Source of the DNA: Aphelenchoides besseyi
Taxonomy: Eukaryota; Nematoda; Chromadorea; Rhabditida; Aphelenchoididae
DNA: 64,000 bases
Assembly: GCA_024699855.1 (NCBI GenBank)
Contig: JAMPIQ010000002.1
Coordinates: forward strand, 11,594,001-11,658,000
Reading direction: 5' to 3'
The notes below the pieces were generated by a model, which was not told the DNA's origin, searched no databases, and was given only the letters and a program-made list of their open reading frames with translations. Shown here in pieces: positions 49,812-59,734 of the stretch. The stretch's first letter is position 1. Each line of letters opens with the position of its first letter. The translations under genes were made by a program, and so were the position numbers.

Positions 49812-50329
49812 TTACAAATGTCTGTTTGTTGGGTTTACCATCTCAATACACGAACTATTGTCAACTTTCTCGACTTTAGCCACGAAACATATTTCGGTTC
49901 TTGAGATTGGTAAGTGAGCAGTTGACTTATCCGTAATGGAACGGATCTTCAGGGCATCCAAATGTGTTGGTTCTTCCTGATGCGAGCTTTTCCATTTTAG
50001 GTACTTGCCCTCATCCAACTTTCCCCAAGATACTTGCCGGGTGTTTATGAAATGGCTTTCACTCATTTCAACCCACGACTTTTCTGTCGTGTTTGCTTTT
50101 CCCATAGACGGTACTTAACATCTAGTCTTTTAAACAGAAAGAACCACAACAACATACATCGTACGAATACAACACCAAACATCCGAAGAAACGGCATTGT
50201 CTTCAACATGCGTTCGAACAACTTACCTTTTTGCTGCAATCGCTTACGCCATCTGCGGCATTGTTTTCGCCACCGCAAACGGGATTCGGTTGAGGCCGAA
50301 CCACCTTTCCTCGTTCGAACATTGTTCAT
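49812..50329 (-). other. Coding-like ORFs upstream of the Ulp1-like relic
   Basis: Two overlapping minus-strand ORFs lie immediately upstream of the Ulp1-like sequence: 50329-50063, very basic, starting MNNVRTRKGG; and 50105-49812, starting MGKANTTEKS. A GTAAGT donor near 50225 suggests splicing, but I could not join them in one frame. They may be the 5' part of the same decayed element. Confidence 0.3.
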
Positions 50330-50449
50330 CTAAAAAGAAAAGTTAAACGACTATTGAACATCGAGAGATAAAAGTTACGCGTAACATTGACTATCATTAC
50401 GGACACTGTTGACTCTACGTACGAAAATACCCGATGATTGACTCAAAGA

Positions 50450-51150
50450 TTTAATTTGACAATCAAAAGCAACACAACGCAAAGATTTAATTGTTTATTT
50501 TTGGTAAAAACTTCAACAAAATAGTAATTGACTTTAATTCTGAACGGTTTTGTGTTCAATAAGAACTGCAACGCACCATCGATCCAACGAACGGGACGGA
50601 AAGAACGCCACACTTTATGTCCCGTTAATCCCTAAAAGAAATGCCATATAATCAGCGAAACTTTTGGAGCAAACCCGATAAAAACATGACAGATCGTTCG
50701 CTGATATTGACGTATGTATAGTAAGCAAATGAACGCCAATCTGAAATCCTCTGTTTTAGCGAAAACTCACCAGCGAGTTACATCCAATTGTTGCCCGTAA
50801 ACATCGGTAGCATGAACGTTGAATTCAGCACAACATTTAAAGTGTTTTTTGGGATCGTACGCAATAGAATTGCACCTGAAACAACACAAATCAAAAGAGA
50901 AAACGCGAGAACTCAGTTTTTGAGTGACGAATTTGGATCCCATCTAAAGCGCAATGATAGCTCTGGTTGTTCACTGCCTTGTAACACAAAAGATCACTGT
51001 CAGCGGCAATACTGAAGTGACCAATTTGCCTCAGCAAACAATATGCCGAGAAAACTCGGCAATTCATTCGGTTGAGTAAAGATCGATTGGTTTTTTGCCG
51101 TCGTACAATTCCAGTAACTATCGGGGTTCGATCCACGATGATTATCAAAG
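50450..51150 (-). pseudogene. Unrecognised multi-exon gene or gene remnant
   Basis: Three minus-strand segments look coding: about 51040-50935 (ADSDLLCYKAVNNQ...), about 50878-50772 after a tttcag acceptor (CNSIAYDPKKHFKCC...ATDVYGQQL), and from 50631 after a cttttag acceptor (GLTGHKVWRSFRPVRWIDG) to about 50457. Acceptors are good, but the first junction cannot be joined in phase, so the gene is either broken or has an exon I missed. It is Cys-containing with no family recognised. Its 5' end overlaps the start of the PITP pseudogene on the other strand. Confidence 0.35.
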
Positions 51151-52250
51151 AATAGTGAGTTTGCTTTTGGGTGTTTTGCGATTATGCTGATTTTCAGTTG
51201 AGTCGTTCTTCCGATGTCTGTCGAAAAGCATCAGGTCGGGCAGCTTTTCCCGTGATAGAAGCGTCCAAAAACGAGACTGGCGGCGGTGAAGGTGTTGAAG
51301 TGGTGAAAAATTAACCCTTCAACAACTTTTCTTTGTTGAATGGAGTTTTCGATAGTGGCCAATATACGCATAAAGTATATCAGTTGCAATCGTAAACTCT
51401 TTTTGTAGGTTCAATATAATCCTTGGATTTTCAATAAAGTCCCCGCACTTTTGCGTAAAGTTGCTTCTCGTGGATCGTTTGCGATACACGAAAAAGCGTG
51501 GAATGCGTATCCGTACTGTCAAAAGGGACTATCTGCAAGTCTCATTGAACTTCAATTATCACCGCGTTTTCAAAATCCCGATTACATGGGCGATAACTTC
51601 TTTGTGCGTATCGAAACGATGCACTTAAATGATCGCGTTACAACTGCCAATATAGACGGATATCCCGCTACGAAACTTCATTGCTGTTCGTTTTAGGCAC
51701 ACAGTCTCAAACCTGATGTGTGTTGGCTAAACGAGACGTTGTGGACATCAACATCGCCAATGATAACGAGTTTTTGAATCGTGAAGTGAGCTGGATTCTG
51801 GAGTTTTCTGTCTTTTTTGTTCAATAGAATGTTAAACGAGAAGCATTGCCTCGACTCTTTTACTCCGAACGTACGGGACGTGGTCGACTGGATCCGGCAA
51901 CTTGAAGACAAGACTACGAGCCGGTGATGTGCGCGTACAAGCTCGTAACCGTTTACTTCAAATGGTTCGGTTTGCAGAATATGGTCGAAACTTTTGCTCA
52001 CAAAGTACGTTTTTCTATCGTTCAATTCGATTATTAGTTTACCTTAGCAATATCCAGGTCTTTTCTCCAAGTTTCATCGCAAAGTCTTCTGTTGGATTGA
52101 CCGTTCGTAGGGATTGACGATGGTGGATATTCGAGAATTAGAGCGATTGGCGCAACAGAAATTAGATGAGGTATGTAAAAGCTTAGAAGAACTTAATCTC
52201 TGTTATTTTAGGCTCGAAAATCTTGTATCGTTCGTGGAATGGTCGCTTAA
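51138..52250 (+). pseudogene. Class I phosphatidylinositol transfer protein (PITP) pseudogene
   Basis: Collinear with class I PITP from an ATG at 51138 (MIIKEY) to a C-terminal SCIVRGMVA at 52250. Recognisable blocks are [76 protein letters not shown] and LFSKFHRKVFCWID. Several lesions disable it. A TGA replaces the Arg codon right after KEY, there is a frame change after QLFP, a TAA stands for Glu after VVKN, more frame changes occur near 51340 and 51880, and a TAG follows CWIDRS near 52109. Small introns are still present, so it arose by DNA duplication or loss of the original gene, not by retrotransposition. I describe the breaks only. Confidence 0.88.
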
Positions 52251-52776
52251 ACGCCCACTCAAAGCTTTCGCGTTGCTGGTTGGTGCTATGGCCGATCAAG
52301 CTCGTTTTCAATCTCTTGATTATTCGAATCATTTCCCTCTTGTTCTGACTAATTTAACCGCTTTTCATTCCTTCTAATCGTTTGTGAAACGCTAGATTTG
52401 TGTTATTAAAAGGTGCGATTGTTTGAGATGCCATCTATGACCGTATATCACATGAGAACACTGGGAAATTTTGTACAATAAACAACACGAAGACAGAAAC
52501 TCTCCATGATGCTTTTATTATACATACCTCTTCAAACAAATTCACAGGTTAGTTAAAGCTGAAACGTATAAGCACGTCATGCAAACATGGAGATTAATAA
52601 CAGATAAACAAAATTGCAAAAGTTAGAGGAATGAGATGATAGGAGGACGAGAGAGTTTAGAAGTATTGAAATACGTAAAATTATAGAGTTGGGGCTTTTA
52701 AAACTCTGAGGTTATGTTGACAATTTGCAAAAAATATAGCATGACCATTTGGGCACCACTAATAAGTTACAGACGA
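52251..52776. other. Intergenic DNA between PITP pseudogene and mut-7-like gene
   Basis: AT-rich, no gene seen. Holds the 3' end of the minus-strand neighbour. Confidence 0.5.
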
Positions 52777-55583
52777 TTATGCAGAAGAAGTGTAATGGTT
52801 CTCGCTTCCACATGTTAAACAAACTGCTGAGGGTCGAGCAGTTTTGTTTGGTTCTTTGAAGATATTTCGATGGAGTGCCAAACGCAATTTAATCATACGC
52901 TCCGGGTCGGATGGACGAGCTCTCGGCGGGCACATCATCACGGTACTAAAACTTCAGTGTTAAAGCTCTAAGTCTGCGAAAAAACTTACTCCAAAAAAAC
53001 AAGCGTTTTGTTGATTGTGATTGTAAGTCCAAAATCTCCACGAGCTAACGCAACGAATTGGTTTGGCGATGCAAAAGAGTCGATAGCACTCATCTCCTTT
53101 TCGACGTGCACAATTTCCTCAATCGAGACATTCCAGTTGAGCGACTTCTCAACGGCCAATTGATTGTGCAGATATTTCATCACACAATGTGGAATATAAA
53201 CCATCTTTTGACCGTTGCAGCTGATGCAACGTGGTCGAATTTCGTTCGAAACGATGTAAAGTTTCTCCTCTGTTAAGATCCAACTCAGTTGAACGTCCAA
53301 AGAATGCGAAGTGGGAACATTGAGGACTCGATTGTCGTATGAATACTGAACAAAAGGTTATTATTTTGTACAATCGAAATAACATACTCGTTTACAAGCT
53401 TTTCCGGTAGAAAGAATTTTTGCGCTTAAATGCATGTCCATGAACTTCGCAATTTGTTCTGGATTTTCTCCAACAGTCACATTGATTCCAATTCGACGTA
53501 AAGTGAATCCGATTTGAGCGCAGTTTTGATCGACGATGTAAATCGCTTGAGCCGAACGTATCACTTGTTGTTGACGCTCCACCAAGGTTGCATTCACATT
53601 CTAAATGTCATGCCTAATAAAATATTCGGCCGAAAATACACTTACTCGAACGACTGTCCACAACTCTTGATCGGTGAATTGACTGCATTTGGTTTTTCGT
53701 GAATTGCTGACTTCCTTCAAAAAGTTCGGTACAACACCACGATCTTTCTGCCAAACAAACGGTCCAAATACGATTTGCAGTTTGTGAGGAAAATCCAGTT
53801 TGATCTTATGCTCAAGCTTCTTCCCTAATTCAACGACAGCGAACGCATCTTGAGCTGCGTAACGTTGTTGCAATCGTCTCAATGGACGAAAACCGCCCCA
53901 AACTGATGCTTGTTCTCCTTTGTCTAAATGCCAGCCGAGAATAAGTTCAGCTATAACGGCGAGTTTCAGTTGAGTGGTTGAATTAGGTCCCAGAATCTTT
54001 GGACAAAGCTCTGGATCATCTCGTATCTAAATGCCAAAATGAGAACAATAAAGGATTATAAACGTACAATCTTAATTGAATTCAACAAACAAATCAGATT
54101 CTTTGAATTGGAAAAAATGTTTGCGTTCGTTGATGGAAAGTTTTGCACAATGACTTTCAGATCGTTTTCAAAACCGTACCCTAGAAAAGAACTTTGATTT
54201 CCGTCCCAAATAAGCAACTAACCGTAAATTCTTTTCTCGTGACTAAAAATGAGTTTAAATAACCACAAAAACTTCTCATCGCTCCATTGATGTTCTTCTT
54301 TTAACACGTGGATGTCGATCAGCAATGTTTGAGCGTGACCAGACAATTGGATAAGTGATAGCGTTCCCATTTCTCCACACCACGATTGATCAAATTCGGC
54401 ATCAAAACCGAAACACGTATTTTTTGGATCTTCGATGAAAGGACGCAAAATCGTGTTCACAGAATCCTCGTTGTCGATCATTTTAACCCAGTGAGCTGAC
54501 GTTTTCAAGCGTATGTCGAATCCATTTTTGTACTTCTCAAATTCGTTATGCTCAATCTCACGTCTGGAAACAAACAGTTAAACAGTAAAATTCTCATTGC
54601 TTACTCTTTTATGACCTTCTTTCTTATTTGTTCGAATTCCACGTTGTTGTAGAACAAATTTGATGGCCATTTTTCCGGTGGAAAATCCATCTGGGCTGCG
54701 AGCATCAATGCTGTTTCGTGTGCGGAATTCTGAGCCAAAAACGATAATCCAGCAATACGTCCACGTCGGCTGGGCCCCATCGTGTGAATCGCCTTTTGAT
54801 AGAACGCCGGTGTCCGATCTATTTGTTGATAGTCTTTGAAGTTTTTGATAAATGCATTCATACGACGCACGAAAACACAGTTGTTGACCATGCTCTTGTC
54901 CAGTTGAAAAATCTTCACGTAGTTGAAAGCCAATCGCACGACTTCTTTTTTGTGACTGCGAACGCTGATGATCTTCGAATCGAAGTTGAGATGCACATTT
55001 TCGGGATCAATGTCATTGAAAAATGTGCCAGCGATCGAATCGAGGAACAACACGACGTGCTCAGCAATCACCTTCTTAGTATCACTTTTGCAGACCTCCA
55101 ACAAACTTCCAGTCTCTCGTTTTGTGATGGCGCAGTAAACAAGATTCTTGATGGAGAAAGTGCGTGAGTGTTTGTAAAGTTGCAGCTTTGCAATCCATCG
55201 AAAAGCTTGACTGGTGTGAAGCTCCATTTTATCCTGAAGTTTATCATTACAACAAATGAGATCATACTTAAAACCTACCAAAACAAAATTAGCGAATTCA
55301 CTGATAACCTTGTCATTACAGAGGCTAGGAGCAAATTCGTCAATATGTTTTGTTCCAAAAATTGTTTCAAATGCAAATGGCTAAACAATACAAATTTGAC
55401 AATGTTAATGCAATTTGAATAACTCACCCGACATAATTTCCGATCCAATTGATGAGCTGAAGCTTTTTGGAGCAACGTCTGGTCGCGTTTTGTTCGTTCC
55501 TGATCAAATTTGATCAAGATTCTGTCGTTGTTGTCCGCACGAGACGACCCATTGAATTGATCTCGGCAACGGGAAGCTGACAT
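52777..55583 (-). CDS. MUT-7/EXD3-like 3'-5' exoribonuclease with Mut7-C domain
   Basis: Minus-strand gene of about ten exons from MSASRCRDQF (55583) to 52777. An N-terminal helical region (about 55280-54600) precedes a DEDDy exonuclease domain: Exo I in CFGFDAEFD (about 54400), and Exo III Y-A-A-Q-D (about 53860-53847), preceded by the GEQASVWGGFRPL stretch. The Mut7-C RNase-like domain follows (about 53600-53000) with the zinc-type words PRCISC and CNGQK. The last exon, entered by splicing at about 52943, ends with a single C-x2-C...H knuckle-like remnant. In C. elegans MUT-7 acts in mutator foci for small-RNA amplification and transposon silencing. All splice junctions checked keep frame. 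Orthology rather than a related EXD3 paralogue is likely but unproven. Confidence 0.85.
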
Positions 55584-55630
55584 TTGTGAAAAAAACTAAA
55601 ACAAGTTTGTTTAAACAACAACTTTTATTA

Positions 55631-56540
55631 CAGGGTGTCCCAGCTGAAACGCTTGATTTGAAACGCGCCGCAAAATTCGATTTCTTAACCAATTTTGATG
55701 CGGTTTTCTGTAATGGGTAGGAAATTTTGTTTTCTTTCAAAAGATTTTCAGAATTTCATTCAAAATCATACGAAATGTTCATTTTGGTGAAGTGTTCGGT
55801 TTTGAGCGCAAAAGCGCGTGTAAATGCGCTGCGTGTGGTCTTTTTCCACTTTTCAGAACAGACCTTTGACTGTTTTTCAAGTGTTTATCGTTCAAATCTC
55901 AGCAGATCTTCCGTCCTTTTGGATGACTTTTTGGAGTCGATGGGCGTACTCTTCGATCGAACGGTTGTTTTTGATGGGATTCCCTCAAGATTTGCAAGCG
56001 CGCGAACTGATTGATTTGGGTCTTCACGAATCAAACGGAGAATTTCCGCCATCATTTCCGGAGTTCTGGCCGTTCTTAAGAAAACGAATTGAAAATCAGA
56101 CGCAATTCCCAACCTTTCCTTAGCTCCACGTCTCTTGTGGAAATCGCTTCGTCGCAGAAAGTTGTCGAACCAAGTCGAGAAATTCGAAACGGGAGCACGT
56201 GGAGGAAGATTGAACTGTCGACGGAAGGCACGTTGAACGGAAATCGGACTGTTTGAATTACCGTACTCGATCACGCAGAACGCTTTCTCAACTGGTGACC
56301 AAGACGTTTTTGTTAAACGCAGTGGAGAGAAAGACCGCACGCAGCGCATTTGCACGCGGTTTTTCCGCGCAAACCGAATACTTCACCAAAATGAACATTT
56401 CATATGATTTTGAATGAATTTCTGAAAATCTTTTGAAAGAAAACAAAATTTCCTATCCATTACAGAAAGCCGCATCAAAATTGGTTAAGAATTCGAATTT
56501 TGCGGCGCGTTTCTAATCAAGAGTTTCAGCTGGGACACTG
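55631..56540. mobile_element. 910-base non-autonomous DNA transposon with long terminal inverted repeats
   Basis: Begins CAGGGTGTCCCAGCTGAAAC right after TA and ends with the inverted form (AGCTGGGACACTG) right before TA. The terminal inverted repeats are about 200-215 bases (55631-55850 and 56330-56540), long and nearly matched. TA target duplication and the CAGGGTGTCCC end point to the Tc1/mariner superfamily. It sits about 50 bases upstream of the mut-7-like start codon. The interior has only a transposase N-terminus and no catalytic domain. Confidence 0.85.
55885..56355 (-). pseudogene. Transposase N-terminal fragment (DUF4817-type helix-turn-helix)
   Basis: A 156-codon ORF inside the transposon. 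It reads like the paired helix-turn-helix N-terminus of mariner-like transposases: SPVEKAFCVIEYGNSNS, QRAFRRQFNLPPRAP, STWFDNFLRRSDF, then REDPNQSVRALANLEGIPSK. The catalytic DD(E/D) part is absent, so at most a DNA-binding fragment could be made. Confidence 0.65.
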
Positions 56541-57019
56541 TATAACACGACAACGATGACGCTAAACAAGTGGTAAAATGTGCTTTCTGTAATGTCAAAA
56601 ACGAGAAGAACATTTCAATAAAAAGGTGTAAATAGCTTTTATTCGAACGAAATCGAATTAAAGCATAAAAGTAAAAGCAAAGAGATTTGGGTAAATGGAG
56701 TTCTGTATCTGATCGCTTAAAAACAGCATTTCGCTAAAGAATGAGTAGAAGAGTTCCCAGTGCAAGGAGACAAAAACTGGTCTTAGAAATTGTGAGGGAG
56801 CTTATATGGTTCAAAGTTGGGCAGAAACGGGTGGAGCGTGGACAGCGATGATTGTGGGAGGTGCATATTTGCCGATGACCGAAAAGAATTGTCCCTAAAG
56901 TCTTCGTTCGTCCACATAGACGTGAGTCGTCCTGTAGCCCGACGATGATTAGTCATTGATGAATCATATAGTCCTCAATGTTTCTCTGAGAATTCTACTC
57001 GTTCGCACGTTCTTCGAGA
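56541..57019. other. Intergenic DNA before second tandem array
   Basis: No gene or RNA recognised. Confidence 0.4.
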
Positions 57020-57345
57020 GTTGGAATCGCTCACTTTTGAATGCCGGGTGATTCAATCCTTATCTTCGGGTCGTCTTGCTTTCACTTCCATACCTTTGAT
57101 CTCACTATCGTTTTGTGGTACCGCACATTGCGTTTGTTTTGTTCATTTGTGCCGTTCGTATGTTGCACAATGATTATTTGGTGACTTCACGCTCACTTTT
57201 GAATGCCGGACGATTCAATCCTTATCTTCGGGTCGTCTTGCTTTCACTTCCATACCTTTGATCTCACTATCGTTTTGTAGTACCGCACATTGCGTTTGTT
57301 TTGTTCATTTGTGCTGTTCGTATGTTGCGCGTTGTTTATTTTCGT
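57020..57345. repeat. Tandem repeat array, two units of about 162 bases, inverted relative to 46030-46385
   Basis: Two close copies: cacttttgaatgccgg recurs about 162 bases apart, as does tttcacttccatacctttg. Each unit is the reverse complement of the unit at 46030-46385, so the two arrays face each other across about 10.6 kb. Confidence 0.88.
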
Positions 57346-57603
57346 TACAAACCAATAGTTTGTTAATTGATCTTGTGTTTACTTAATAATTGAATAACAT
57401 TTTATGAACGGAACTAATCTTTTTGTGATTCAAAACTGTTAGATTTACAACCTAGTTAGTAGCAATTGTATCGGCCAAGAACTTTAATATATGAATGAAA
57501 ATATGACACAACGTCTAGAAGCACAAATACGTACAAAGTAGAAATTTTAATCAAACGCAGTTGTGAATTGGAATGAGCAGTAAATCAAATGCAACTTTAC
57601 GAT

Positions 57604-59426
57604 TTAGCCATAATTCATTCGTTCATCAGCTTCGTCTTCGATTAGCGGATTGCGATAAAGATTCAGTGAGGAGCCTGTGGCAATCGCTGCTTCACCAACT
57701 GTTTGTTTTCCGACGGAAGAACGAGGAGTAATAAGTGGAAAACGCTCATTATTCCCGTCCTCGGCTAAAAAATATGAGAACAAAAAATTAATTGGAAACT
57801 CACGTTTTGTACTTGCAGCACGAGGTTCATTTCGAAATGCTGTTGGAGTTGATGGTTGAAGGCGTGGTTGACTGCTGCTTATGGGGTTTCTTTTTTGTGT
57901 AGCTGGTGTCTGACTGCTTCCTCGTGGTTGTAAAAACGCTTGAACGCCTAACGGTGTGGTCGACTTGGAACGATCGCCATCCATTAACAGAATTTGCCGT
58001 TGAACAGACAGTTCACGTAAATGCCGTTGACTTTCGCGTACGTTCAAATACTCGTGCAGTTGTTCTCTATAATAATGAAATACACTTTGAATCTACCCAA
58101 TCTACTTACTTCGGGGTTTTGTAATCTCTCCATTGCTGTCCTTCTCGTCTTCCAAAGAAAATGTAACACAAAATTAACACAAGGCAAATAATGAACGCCG
58201 CTAGAAACAGTATTATCTAAAACATTTGAATGGTTAAACCACGTTGTTCATCCTTTTACAAGGTAGTTGGTCCAAAAGTCATTTGGATGTGAAAAATCGT
58301 AGATTCTCTCAGTTTCAATTCGCTTTTCACTCAACTTCTTTTCTTGACCAGTCATTTTGTCCATTTCTATAGGTATCTCGCCATTTTCACCATGAGATCT
58401 GGTTGATGGTGCGGTAGTGGTTGATGGACTTTGGATGAAACCTTTGAGAAGTGTAACATTCTTCTGAAATTGTTCTTATACATTAATCAACAATACGTTC
58501 CGCAAACTGACCACAGAAAATTGACACCAATCTATCTTGAAAGTGTTTCGGAAATGTTTGTTCAACGGTATGATAGCACTTTGACTGCAATAATCGGGAT
58601 TGCTGCGTAGTCCGTTGACCAAATTCAAGACATTCGGGTGGAAATGTGCTTGTGTGCCAATTTGTACTACTGATCTACAGTTAACTTATTAGTAAATTAG
58701 CCAAGAACTGAGTAACCATGTACCCAGATTTTATTGCTGGTCGATAATAGGTAATTTCTTTGTTTGGATCAGGGATGTATTCGGGGAAAATATTGTAAAC
58801 GTAGGGATTCACACCTTTGCCTCGAAATGTCTCATGAATCGTATGCTCCAAACGCTTCAATTGATCATTCCTCAAGTTAATGAAATCCTCGGCTTCCACA
58901 TTCTTTATTCGTAATTCCACAATTTGCTGAGTTGTAGTGTTGAAGCGTGCTGAAATGGAAATTTCATTTAATTTCTTCAAACGTTACCATCATCTCCAAG
59001 AATGAAGGTGACGTATTGATCAGCCTTTTCGTACGTGTCCAAACTTCGTGCAATGACATGAACGGTAACTTGTTGCAACGGCGTAACTGGTGTTCCAACC
59101 TATAGAAGTTGTAATAAGGTAAAGAATTTGTTGTTACCAAATAGGAAATCCCGCGATGTCGAGATGGAAACAGGTGCAACCAAAGTGGTAAATCAGGTTT
59201 CCCTTTTGTTGTCGCTGTCCATTTGACGTTAACTAGAAATCCCAAGAAAGTTAAGTTAAAGGCCAAGCAAAATACCGGTATTTTTAAAGAAATACGCCGA
59301 GTGTAACATGTGGACCATGAAACGCCCTTTTGGAGCATGAATTTCCGTGGAATGAGCTCGTTGAGCACGTAACGAAGACGGCAATACAAAACAGCCGATA
59401 ACCAGACATATGCAAAATAAACGCAT
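57604..59426 (-). CDS. Alpha/epsilon-sarcoglycan-like protein
   Basis: The start at 59426 gives a signal peptide (MRLFCICLVIGCFVLPSSLRA). An extracellular cadherin-like region follows, spliced in frame: VNVKWTATTKGKPDLPLW, TVHVIARSLDTYEKADQYV, then QIVELRIKNVEAEDFI. A Cys-containing membrane-proximal region (about 58680-58500) precedes one membrane span (FLAAFIICLVLILCYIFFG, about 58205-58145), then RREGQQWRDYKTP, the juxtamembrane word of this family, and a Ser/Pro-rich cytoplasmic tail ending MNYG at 57604. Sarcoglycans belong to the dystrophin-associated complex at the muscle membrane. An upstream in-frame ATG (59504) would hide the signal peptide, so 59426 is preferred. Confidence 0.85.
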
Positions 59427-59545
59427 TTCGTTTATTGTGCAAAATCCGGTTAACAAAGAACTAATTCTCGAACTTGGTTGAACTTCCTCGTCCGCTTGTT
59501 CCAATGGTTTTCAGCGAAAATCGAAAAGCGTGCGAAACGAGGTCG

Positions 59546-59734
59546 TCAGATCAACAAATCACTCGTCTTTCGATATGTTGTTGCATGGCGTATCCGTAAG
59601 CCGCCTAATCTTTCTATGCGTTTCTTAGCTTCTGCCTCAAAAATTAAGAGACCAAATTCTTTGGCACAATGATCGACCAGTGTTGGTTTTAAAGTCTCTC
59701 GTCTAATTCTCAACAGCTGTTTAGTTGCGTTCAT
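59546..59734 (-). CDS. Small basic ORF upstream of the sarcoglycan gene
   Basis: A 62-codon ORF starting MNATKQLLRIRRETLKPTL with amphipathic helical character and a basic C-terminus. It lies 120 bases before the sarcoglycan start on the same strand, so an operon partner is possible. No family recognised; it may be chance. Confidence 0.25.
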   Translation of the reverse strand: MNATKQLLRIRRETLKPTLVDHCAKEFGLLIFEAEAKKRIERLGGLRIRHATTYRKTSDLLI

